Part shown: positions 1-64,000 of the stretch, in pieces
Layout: each line of letters starts with the position of its first letter
Numbering within the stretch: position 1 is the stretch's first letter
Assembly (NCBI GenBank): GCA_029851415.1
Contig: CM056741.1
Span: forward strand, 143,208,522 to 143,272,521
Origin: Eretmocerus hayati
Taxonomy: Eukaryota; Arthropoda; Insecta; Hymenoptera; Aphelinidae
Length of the DNA stretch: 64,000 bases
Direction of reading: 5' to 3'
The notes under the pieces: model-generated
The model's input: only the letters and a program-made list of their open reading frames with translations
Database searches by the model: none
What the model was told of the DNA's origin: nothing
Program-made: the position numbers and the translations under genes

Positions 1-187
1 TCACAATGACGGAGCAATAATGAATGACATTCCATAATAAAAAGTGCGGGCGTGAAAGAGGTCAACCATCATCTAGCGGATTCAGTCACCAGGCTGGGCT
101 TGATTAGTCGAGATAATACACACAGTTTGTACTTCAAATTGAAGAAACCAGAGTCCAGAAATCGCATGAAATAGAAGGAATACTTAC

Positions 188-55200
<55,013 letters not shown>

Positions 55201-57171
55201 GTAAGGTGCATGGCAATTTAGCAAGTGTCAAAACAGTGGAGGGGGCAAAAGTGACTTTCACTTGGTGGAGCTGCGCTTACCTCTGATGTGCGACTCTCCG
55301 TCGTATTATAAATGTACATGTGGTAATCAGGCCTGGTGGTAATCAAGTACAGGTGTTTAATAGATTTTCAAGCTTTCATATGTATAGGGTTGAATGGACC
55401 GCATCTTTCGAGTGGTGCATGCATATAATACAAAATCAATTTCTCAAATCTCAGCGGAACTGAAATAGCTATTCCTTACTCCAGGCAACTTTTATACATT
55501 AATTAGTTTCGATCTCGCAATAATTTATCCGATGTTTAAGGAGTCATAAAAAAAAACCAGTAAATGTGCGCTTCCCACTGAATCTAAAACCCAGTCTGTA
55601 AAATTTCCTGGGAAAGTTCAAATTGCATGCCAAATTTCAACAACTTTCTCTGAATTCTTATCACGGAACGTAGCAGGGATCTGCAAGCTCGCGAAGTAGT
55701 AATCACATTGCCGTCCTGCTTCAACATGATGAAAGCAATTCAGGGTATTGCCTCATTTTCATTCCACCATTCGATGCTATTATTACATACAAGGTCACAT
55801 AAGGACTCATCTCCTCTCAGTCAAAGCTGTCATCTCAAAAAGTTTTGAAAGATGAACGGCGGCTCCTAGCCAGAACGGTACAACTCATTCAAAATATATA
55901 CATAAATTGCTTTCGTATTATGAAGACTATGACTTAATCTGTGATTGTTCTCTGCAGAAATTATTTCCGCACTATTTAAATCGAGCTCTTATATTCCAAA
56001 TAGACTTTGACACGTCTTTAGAACTTTTCCGGACAGTAATGGCCTGGTAGAAACAGTTTCCAGCACACCGAAATGATATTCTGACTATCCAAAATGGATT
56101 AATCCATTTTGTAAATTTACACTAATTCTGGCCCAGAGCAATCCATAAATGTATTCAACCCAACAATCTCGATTATCTGCGGAAAATCCGTGATACCTTT
56201 TGAACAGCTACAAATCTCGAGACGAGTTTTGCGCAAGACTGATTATGAAAGACCAGTAATAAGGCAATCTCAGGAAAGATGGTTTTAAGAAATCTGATAA
56301 AAATGCAGATTTGAAGTGCACGAGTTTGAAAAAACCTGAAAGGGAGATTTGGATAGTACCCGGGATTGGCAAAGGTATACTGATCGGAAACTCTAAAGTC
56401 TATCGTATTGAACCGGAGTGATTGAAAAGAGGGATGGGATCTTATTTCGATTTCAAAAAGCTTCTTCAAATAATTATGGTGCCAGAAGTACCTATAACAG
56501 TACAAAACTGAGGTCCAATGGCCGCGTGCGTTGTTCACGGTCTTGTGAAAGACAAACTCTTACGTCGCTCTAATAGCGATCGGAGTTCAATGCACATACA
56601 AGTACAGGGAAACCCATTGGAAGTCTTGAAGAAAGGTCAATTCTGACAGAATATTGAGAAATTCGAGAAATTTTCGCTTAAGGCCGTGTTTTCTCATAAT
56701 GTCAATGGGTGAATTCGACTATTTGAAAGAAAATGAAAAAGGACTGTGAATAATCATCTGAACCAATATGATTTAAATGACGAGACTTTTTACCCCTTCC
56801 AAACATTGTAACTCAGCTAGTCAACTCTGAAGTTTTGTATTGACGAATTTGGAACGAATTCAGAGTTCAAAGAGGCACAAAATACAGGGTACAGGATTCG
56901 CTGAGATGCAATTTAAATTCCATCCCGCAGGCTTCATTTTCATTAGAGTATCGCTGAGATCGATTGGCGTACTTCATTTTCAACGGTTCAAATTTTAGTA
57001 AGACTGAGAAAAGGAGAGAACTGTATCAAAGGAATATATTTTTTTCTAGATTGAGTATGCAAATTATGATATCAAGTTGCCTACAAAAAATTGAATCAAG
57101 AACTGATCGCGGCTCGTTACTGAAGTTTTTTTGCTTTCTCATGAAATCGGTGCGAAAAGTACTATCGTAAA

Positions 57172-57376
57172 CTGAGGCGAATGTGTCCACACCGGGATGA
57201 ATGTGTCCACTTTTGTTTGTCTGAAAGTTTTGTACCGATTCATGGTATAAGATTCTGCTGGAGCTCATTTTAAAGCTATTAATCTCATCTTTACGACGAG
57301 CTCTCGTGCGATATTCTCCGACGTAACAGTCAGAAGCTAAATTCAAAAAAAGATTGAGTGGACACATTCACCTGAG
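57172..57376. mobile_element. Short MITE with GTGTCCAC ends
   Basis: Left CTGAGGCGAATGTGTCCAC and right GTGGACACATTCACCTGAG are inverted. About 205 bp, in the intergenic region. A second GAATGTGTCCAC lies at 57201. No clear target duplication. Confidence 0.6.
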
Positions 57377-57699
57377 CATTCACCTCTGTTTACGGTATTT
57401 TCATTTCTTCTGAAATTCTCAGAGCTCATCAGAGTCTTCACAGTCATCTCTAATTCAACTCGTTCCTGGAGTATACCGAGCATGCATGGTCTCCCTCTCG
57501 TTCTCATTCCGTAAAAATCTTTCCTCAATGAGCTCCATGAAAGAGACGAAGAAGAATGTTCGTTTTAACCGAGACTAATTCAACTAATTTAGTCCAACAA
57601 AAGGGACTAGGCCGGTAAGCCTGGTGAATTGGCCCTTGTCGGGTATTGCCCCCGGAGTAATTTTTCCCAATTCCTATCACCAAAGTAAGTGACAAAGAA

Positions 57700-59765
57700 G
57701 GTTCCCTAGGTCCCAAGGTCACCTCTGTGGTGTACAGCACCCTGAGAACCGCCTAAAAAACGCTAATAATTAAGGGGACGTCGGAGCCCTATCAATATTG
57801 TACAGTTACCGACATGATCGAGTTTTCGTATTCCTCGATGAATTTTTGAGATATCAAAAATCTAACAAGTAACGCCGATTCTATGAGCCACACAGAATCG
57901 GCTTCACTTAGTAGAATCCCGATATCTCGAAAATTCATCGAGAAATACGAAAACTCGACAATGTCGGTATCCGACATCCTCTTAATGTTCCATGGACTGA
58001 ATCGCATTTTAACACATCTTGATGAATCATTCTGAATTTTTTTTTGTATATTCTTGAAACTATAACAAATAATAAAAAGATATTCTCGTGTCCACGACTT
58101 TTGATTTAGGCCCCTGAAAAAATTCCAGAAAGTTAGAAATCGATTTTCGACACAGTTGTCCATGATTCCAACGGGATTTGACCATGCCATTGTGTTTGTC
58201 GAATCATTTTGCACCGAAAATCATTGTGAAACATATCATTTTTGGTGGTGGAAAGTAGTCAAAAATGCTAAAATCCGTTTTAAAAGCAAATTCTGACTCA
58301 CTAATTAGCATCTCCTGCGCATGCGCATCTTTCTACGTCACCGGGGGTATTTTTGATCGATAGCTGATGTGATTTCCTTCAAAATGACCACCTGAGGCGG
58401 TCGATTTGATGCAGTAGAATCCGAGATCTGGCTGGTCCAAAAGATGAAAAAATCCAAGGTACCAAATCTGTGAAACCGCTGCTTCTACAATGGGCCTAAG
58501 AAATGCGAATTTTGAGTTGGAGTGTTCCAGAATGGTGGACATGTGTCTTTTATGTATTTTTTGGCGTAAAAACTGTATACGTGGTCGGTTTTATTCCCAG
58601 CCTTCAAGATTTTTCACTAGACTAAAAAAACTAGCTCGAGAGTAAATGGTCATTTTTAGCCTTTTTACTTCCATTCGTGATGCCTGATGAGTGTATAAGT
58701 AGGTTTGGATCGGGTACATATTGAATTTATCCATGTTTGCCCACGTATCCTGACCAACTGACAACGATGCCGACGGTTTTTAGGCTTGAAGAAGCATGGG
58801 GAGTGAGACATTCATTAGTTGATGCAGACTTTTGAGAATAAGACAGAAGAACTAAATCCGGATCTTTCAGCGACAGCTCACTCCCAACTCATCCTCCAAC
58901 CCCGATACCATCGGCACCGCTCTCAGTTGGTCAATATACGTGGAAAAACATGGATACGTTCAATCACTTATACACTCATCACGCACCACGAATCGAAGTG
59001 AAAAGGCTAAGAAGCGAAGAAAAATGACCCTTTACTCTGGAAACTAGTTTTTTGAGTCTAGTGAAAAATCTTGAAGGCTGGGAATAAAACCGACCACGTA
59101 TACAGTTTTTACGCCAAAAAATACATAAAAGACACATGTCCACCATTCTGGAACACTCCAACTCAAAATTCGCATTTCTTAGGCCCATTGTAGAAGCAGC
59201 GGTTTCACAGATTTGGTACCTTGGATTTTTTCATCTTTTGGACCAGCCAGATCTCGGATTCTACTGCATCAAATCGACCGCCTCAGGTGGCCATTTTGAA
59301 GGAAATCACATCAGCTATCGATCAAAAATACCCCCGGTGACGTAGAAAGATGCGCATGCGCAGGAGATGCTAATTAGTGAGTCAGAATTTGCTTTAAAAA
59401 CGGATTTTTACATTTTTGACTACTTTTCACCTACAAAAATGATATGTTTCAAAATGATTATCGATGCAAAATGACTCGATAAGCACAATGGGATGGTCAA
59501 ATCCCGTTGGAATCATGGACAACTGTGTCGAAAATCGATTTCTAACATTCTGGAATTTTTTCAGGGGCCTAAATCAAAAAATGTGGACCCGAGAATATCT
59601 TTTCATTAATTGTTATAGTTTCAAGAATATACAAAAAAAATTCAGAACGATTCCTCAAGATGCGTTAAAATGCGATTCTGTCGATGGAACATCGATATCT
59701 AGCGTTTTTTAGACGGTTCTCAGGGTGCCGTACACTACAGAGGTGACCTTGGGACCTAGGGAACC
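57700..59765. mobile_element. 2.07-kb palindromic element between TTC27 and membralin
   Basis: Ends GGTTCCCTAGGTCCCAAGGT and its complement. The two arms are inverted copies over almost 1 kb each with the centre near 58840. Identical 69-codon frames occur at 58333-58542 (minus) and 59136-59345 (plus), and a related pair occurs at 57792-58214 and 59464-59712. These mirror frames contain no known domain, and one arm's second frame is disrupted. No target duplication was found. Confidence 0.85.
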
Positions 59766-60299
59766 TATTTTCTCGATTGTTAAAGCCAAGTTCTCCATAC
59801 AACTCAATTCTACTGTAACAAAACATAACTACCTCGGAAATATCGAGAAATCCATGAAGTGACAAACGACTCCTCTCTGCGATTTTGTGAGGACTGCAAG
59901 CTGCAAAGAGTATCCTGCACAAACTTTTAAAATAGAATAACCCCCTCCAGAAAGCATAGAAAGATTAATATCGTCGAGAATTTTTCTGCTGATGGGCCAA
60001 CTTCATTCTTCCGTTTGAGAACGTTGACAAAACTAGATGCAGAAATTCACTGTGTTGGTTTCCACCAATACATATATTAAAATAAATTCTGGATGATAAT
60101 GTCCTCAAGCCAATCGACGGGATTGAATGTGACTTTTATATTCCATTTAGATATCCTTGGGATCGATTATGTCTACGCTCGGCCATAGCATCCTAATAGC
60201 TGATTGACTATAATATGTGAAGCCAAAGAATCAGTCCAACAAATAAGGAAGGAGGTAGAGATTGTAACTTGTATAACGCCGCGTCACGAGTTCCTTCAG

Positions 60300-60305
60300 T
60301 TTATT
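60300..60305 (-). terminator. Polyadenylation signal of TTC27
   Basis: AATAAA on the minus strand about 72 bases past the stop codon, in an AT-rich 3' untranslated region. Cleavage would be expected near 60280. Confidence 0.6.
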
Positions 60306-60377
60306 TTATAAAATATGATTATACTATTTACAATAAAATATAAACATAACAAATAAATCTCAGCTACATATGGACAT

Positions 60378-60648
60378 TCAATCTCCTGCAGCTTCCAATT
60401 TTTGCAACTCCTCGAGTATAAGATGAAGTTGCTCTTCGACACAAGACGACTTTTTTACAATTTCTGCGTGATCTTTCCACATAGGATCATTCATCTTCTT
60501 AATGACTGATTGAAGCGATAACTTGGCACTACCTAGAACAGTTCGCTTTTGCGTGGTACTGCAACCATTCAAACAACTAATAGTTGCTTGAGATAATCTT
60601 GCACAAGTATCCATCACCTCGCTTGCACTTTCTACGGTCTTAAACCAC
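60378..60648 (-). CDS. TTC27: TTC27 terminal exon with stop codon
   Basis: 271 nt. The acceptor GTTTAG completes a split Arg codon, then WFKTVESASEVMDTCARLSQ, a Lys-rich helix, and the C-terminus LEELQKLEAAGD before TGA (60380-60378). The upstream intron of 2.4 kb holds a palindromic Tc1-like element. Confidence 0.9.
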
Positions 60649-63600
60649 CTAAACAAAACGATGAACAAATACATACTTCAAAAAATTGCCAAGATAATAT
60701 GTAAGAAGAACACTGTCTTTAAGTGAACTGGCAAAAATTTTAATGGAAAAAATTCCAGAATATTCACGATTGACTTCTTGAGGAGGGGTTTCAAAAAAAA
60801 TTAATTCTCGTAGAGAGTTTCAACATTCACCACAGATCCAGATATTACAGATCTCTGTATACTTGTGTTATGTCTGAAATCACATCTGCACTGTAGCAGA
60901 AAGATATAGCCAACTTTCTGAAGAAGAAAAAGAAGTTTTGACGTTTCAAGGCTTGATAGCCTGTAACTAGCACCCCAAATTTACAGTCAATGGCGAACGA
61001 GTATCACGCAGCATAGGAATTATTATCAAGGTGATTTTTCGTCAGCATTTTTCTCTCATTTCATGAAGTTTACAAAAGGATCATTTCAACTTTGGCATTT
61101 TCGAAGCGCTGCGGCCATAGCGTTCATTTCAAATATCACTAAATTAACCCGTTTTGTTTTTGTACTAATTCCAAAAAAATATTCAGTAGATCGAAAAGTC
61201 TTGCGTATGGGCCCTATAAGTAGCCAAATTGTAATCAATTCACATGAAAGCATGAGTATGTACATATATATACCTATATGATAGATCGGCAGCGCGTACA
61301 GATTGTGTAGCACAAAGATGCGTTCGTACGACTTTGAGAACAGAGATGAAGAAGGGTCTTCGAGATAATATCACCTATGAGATCGAGATAGAAAGAAGTC
61401 CAGTGCAGCCAAACCAGGAATACAATTACTGAGTTCGTTGCAAAAAGATAATCCGGTAATCAAAGCGTGGAACGTTTGTTCTTTTGCGCACGACAAGCTA
61501 AAGAAATAACTACAAAAAATACCATGTAATTGTATTTTCTCCGAGAATGTATTCCGCGGGGCCGGGATGAAATGTCGTATATTTGTGGATCATTTCTTCC
61601 ATCAATGAAATTAGAAGTATCTTTCATCTGTCCGAAAACAATGAATCGGGACCCGGCCGTTTGAACTCGTGAAAGTAATTTACTGAGCATAAGATTCAAA
61701 ATATCGCAGTTCTGAAACAGAACTAACTGTTCCATACCTCTCATCTAATAGACTAATGCCACGATAAGTATTTGAAGCACTAGTGTCAGACCCTCAATCC
61801 GTATCGTGCATTTTTAGCGGAGAAAACCATTGTAGAGATCAGAAATCGAAAAAATTCACCGCAAAATATTTTTATTCCGAATACTATGCTCGCAGCAAAA
61901 CCTCTTATGTCACAAACGTGTGGCTTTAGTATCTATGTCTGTACAATGAGGAGCTACCTCAAACACAAGATCTCCAGATTTTCATGACGTACACTAACGG
62001 TCAAAAGTTTGTGTACACCTGAAAAACAATATGTAGTTCAATTTTGATCACTCGAATGCTCCGATCTCCTTCGTCCAAAACGACTCTATTTTAACTCATT
62101 CTGTAGCATCTTTCAAGCACTTCCAAATCTTCTGAGAATTTTTTTCAAGCACCTTAATAGATTCTTGCAAAATCAATCTGAAACTTTGTAAAATTTTATA
62201 AAAATCGGGTCATTACGCAAAGCTCTGCAAGTCTGACGTAAACCAATGGATTGAGATGTTTCAAAAAGAGTCTGAAAGTAGAAGTCAAGAGCTTAAATAC
62301 CCGTTTTGGAAAATTATTCTAGGTTATTTCTGGCCCGAGCTGTGACGATTTTTGTAAGGGAAGATTTTTCTTAAAAATGAGTCTCGAAATTTACGAAAGG
62401 CGAGGAAATCGAGACTCGCGGTGATATTTCTTTGATTTCTACCAAGTTTCCCCGTATTGATGGTGGAAGGGACCAATAACAGTGCTCATACCAGTTTAAA
62501 TATGAGCCCATTCACGATTTTGTCAATGATTAGTTCATTTTTCGAGAAAAATCTTCCCGTTAAAAAACAGTCACAGCTCAGGCCAAAATCAGACTAGAAC
62601 AATTTTTGAGAACGGACATTGAAGCTCTTGACTTCTACTTTCAGACTCTTTTTGAAACATCTCAATCCATTGGTTCACGTCAGACTCGCAAAGATTTGCG
62701 TATTGACTCGACTTTCATGAAATTTTACAAGGCTTTAGATTGATTTTACGAGAATCTATCAAGCTGAAAAAATTCTAAATTCTTGAAGTGCTTGAATAAA
62801 GCTAAAAATGAGCTGAAGTAGAGTCGTTTTGGACGAAGGAGATCGGAGTAGTCGAGTGATCTAAATCGAACTTTTGTTGTTCAAGTGAACACAAACTTTC
62901 GACCGGTAGTGTAGTGCCGAAAAATATTTTGAAGATGGATAACAAATCATACAATAATTGTTCGACACAACTACAAAAGTCGGGATTTGATTACAAAGGT
63001 TCAAATCTATCTTACCTTGGGTTTGAAACGGCTGCCCGATAAGCTCTCTGAAGATATTGTATGGCCTTTTGATTGTCAAGTTCATTATTTTTCAGTAACG
63101 TGAGCTCAGCGTACAATCTCCACACATCTGAGTTTGTCGATAAAGTCGCTGTTATACGACCAAAAAGCTCTAATGCCTTTGATAAATATTTCCGCGACGA
63201 ATTTCCATCCGAGTCATGGAGTTCGTCTATTATTGCTTTGGACAAGATGCTCAAAATTTCAGCGTCAACGTGAGATCCTTTCAGGTCTAAAATCCGATGA
63301 TAGCATCGTATCACCTAAGAAGCAGCGAAAATTAACGATACATTACATTGCACAATTCAAAATTTTCTGCAACCATTTCAAGAATAAATGAGACAATACA
63401 TACTTCTGAAAAGTTACCCAGATCCAGGCTTACGACCATCAAATTATCCCAGACTTCCCACTTGTCGAAGTTACATTTGACGGCATCTTGTAAAGAATGC
63501 CAAGCTCTTGCTTTATCTCCCAATTTGATATACGCTTTTGCGAGATTGTTCCACACTTCAAAACTCTAAAATTACGCGAAGATCATCAAGAACAAATTTA

Positions 63601-63789
63601 AAGAGGACAATAAAATCAAAAGTACCTATTTCTTACCGACTGCTCCAGAGAGCAATATTTTCTGTAAGCTGAAGCTGCAAGTTTCCAGTCTTCTACTTGA
63701 AGAGCAGCAAAGCCTAGTCGAACCCAGACATTTTCTTGAATATTATTCAGCTCAACCGACAATTTTAAATGAGGTATTGCTTCAGCATA
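60378..63789 (-). CDS. TTC27: TTC27 (tetratricopeptide repeat protein 27), C-terminal half, 4 exons
   Basis: Join: 63789-63637, 63565-63404, 63314-63016, 60648-60378, with 294 codons before the stop. Phases agree (0,0,2). TPR-like helical pairs are visible: ENVWVRLGFAALQVEDWKLA, then VWNNLAKAYIKLGDKARAWH and VWDNLMVVSLDLGNFSE. The C-terminal region VIRCYHRILDLKG, ELFGRITATLSTNSDVWRLY and AIQYLQRAYRAA matches the characteristic tail of TTC27. The family is a conserved eukaryotic TPR protein (yeast Emw1), reported to act in assembly of the U5 snRNP in human cells. The N-terminal half lies beyond the right edge. It is co-oriented with membralin and ends about 6 kb upstream of its start codon. 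Confidence 0.92.
60649..61991. other. TTC27 intron, left part, nothing recognised
   Basis: Ordinary AT-rich intron sequence before the palindromic element at 61992. Confidence 0.5.
61992..62911. mobile_element. 920-bp palindromic Tc1-like element in TTC27 intron
   Basis: TA at 61990-61991 and 62912-62913. Ends CACTAACGGTCAAAAGTTTG and the complement of CACTACCGGTCGAAAGTTTG, the classic Tc1-type terminal style. Long inverted arms with the centre near 62450, sharing CCAATGGATTGAGATGTTTC or its complement. No transposase. Confidence 0.87.
63016..63314 (-). CDS. TTC27: TTC27 exon (C-terminal conserved domain)
   Basis: 299 nt starting in phase 0 at GTG after CTTAG and ending phase 2 before GTAAGA. 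Reads VIRCYHRILDLKGSHVDAEI through RYLSKALELFGRITATL-like sequence to YRAAVSNP. The first Met of the open frame is not the start, because the exon begins at the splice site. Confidence 0.93.
63404..63565 (-). CDS. TTC27: TTC27 exon (TPR units)
   Basis: 162 nt, 54 codons, phase 0 on both sides, with acceptor TTTTAG and donor GTATGT. Reads SFEVWNNLAKAYIKLGDKAR, then AWHSLQDAVKCNFDKWEVWD and NLMVVSLDLGNFSE. It aligns with human TTC27, which has a similar AxxxLQEALKCNxxxWxxW pattern. Confidence 0.93.
63637..63789 (-). CDS. TTC27: TTC27 exon (TPR unit), first in window
   Basis: 153 nt, 51 codons, phase 0 on both sides. The acceptor is TTGACAG and the donor GTAAGA. Reads YAEAIPHLKLSVELNNIQE, NVWVRLGFAALQVEDWKLAA, SAYRKYCSLEQS. 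The W-x-x-L-G-x-A pattern is the TPR consensus. Upstream exons lie outside the window. Confidence 0.9.
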
Positions 63790-63968
63790 CTGTCAACAAT
63801 CGAAATTATAGCTATGAGGTTCTATGGATCAGTCACAGAATTTCAGGGGAACATTCATTTATATCGCACTACACAACAAGCAATGAGGTAGTAAGGACCA
63901 TTAAGAAAATTTCCGAATGGTACATTATGTTTCCGATTCGTCAAAAACCGCGTTTCCACATGGAAGTA

Positions 63969-64000
63969 CACTCATCGGACATAAATTCTGCACAAATTTG
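63969..64000. mobile_element. 211-bp Tc1-like MITE, copy 3, cut by window edge
   Basis: TA at 63967-63968, then CACTCATCGGACATAAATTC, matching the terminal repeat of the 52742 copy. Only the first 32 bases are in the window. Confidence 0.75.

Noticed and set aside
56173..56538. 121-codon minus-strand frame in the intergenic region
   Set aside because: Aromatic-rich but without a recognisable family or supporting exons.

Overview
The window is nuclear DNA of an animal, most likely an insect and plausibly a hymenopteran (the order is an inference). It is AT-rich, and two conserved eukaryotic protein genes are split by GT-AG introns. Splice sites are usually GTAAGT/GTGAGT, and the first ATG has an insect-like CAAC context. 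There is no bacterial or organellar gene organisation.

Two genes lie in tandem on the minus strand. The larger is a membralin (TMEM259) orthologue. Its start codon is at 54280 and its exons run leftward to 188, continuing past the left edge. I assembled 11 coding exons by reading frame, splice phase and similarity to membralin: 264, 236, 208, 133, 235, 91, 58, 84, 133, 100 and 376 nt, or 639 codons in total. Only about 1.9 kb of 54 kb is coding, and one intron alone is 30.6 kb (3056-33690). Upstream of it lies the 3' half of a TTC27 (TPR protein) gene: four exons (63637-63789, 63404-63565, 63016-63314, 60378-60648), a stop at 60378 and a polyadenylation signal near 60300. Its 5' part lies beyond the right edge. 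By family knowledge, membralin acts in the ER membrane in an RNF185-linked ERAD complex and TTC27 is a soluble TPR assembly factor. Nothing here suggests they work together.

Most of the remaining DNA is introns filled with non-autonomous mobile elements, many built as long inverted repeats. Elements with good boundaries are a pogo/Tigger-like MITE at 12835-13551 (TA duplication), a 169-bp element at 36390-36558 whose empty site is preserved in a second repeat copy, a 3.39-kb element at 37177-40566 (5-bp duplication), a SINE at 50129-50383 (13-bp duplication), a 538-bp element at 52182-52719 (4-bp duplication), a 211-bp Tc1-like MITE family (18387, 52742 and the right edge at 63969), Tc1-like palindromes at 48980-49882 and 61992-62911, and a 2.07-kb palindrome at 57700-59765 between the two genes. 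A tandem satellite of about 325 bp occupies roughly 12660-15070. At 21390-24798 one palindromic element has inserted into the arm of another.

Layout: 1-3055, membralin 3' exons; 3056-33690, giant intron with most repeats and one GC-rich patch at 27700-28450; 33691-43794, exons 9 to 7 with a 9.4-kb intron; 43795-54280, exons 6 to 1; 54281-60299, intergenic with two palindromic elements; 60300-64000, the TTC27 3' part. No transposase, CRISPR array, rRNA or convincing functional tRNA was seen. Most other open frames are short and do not look like genes.
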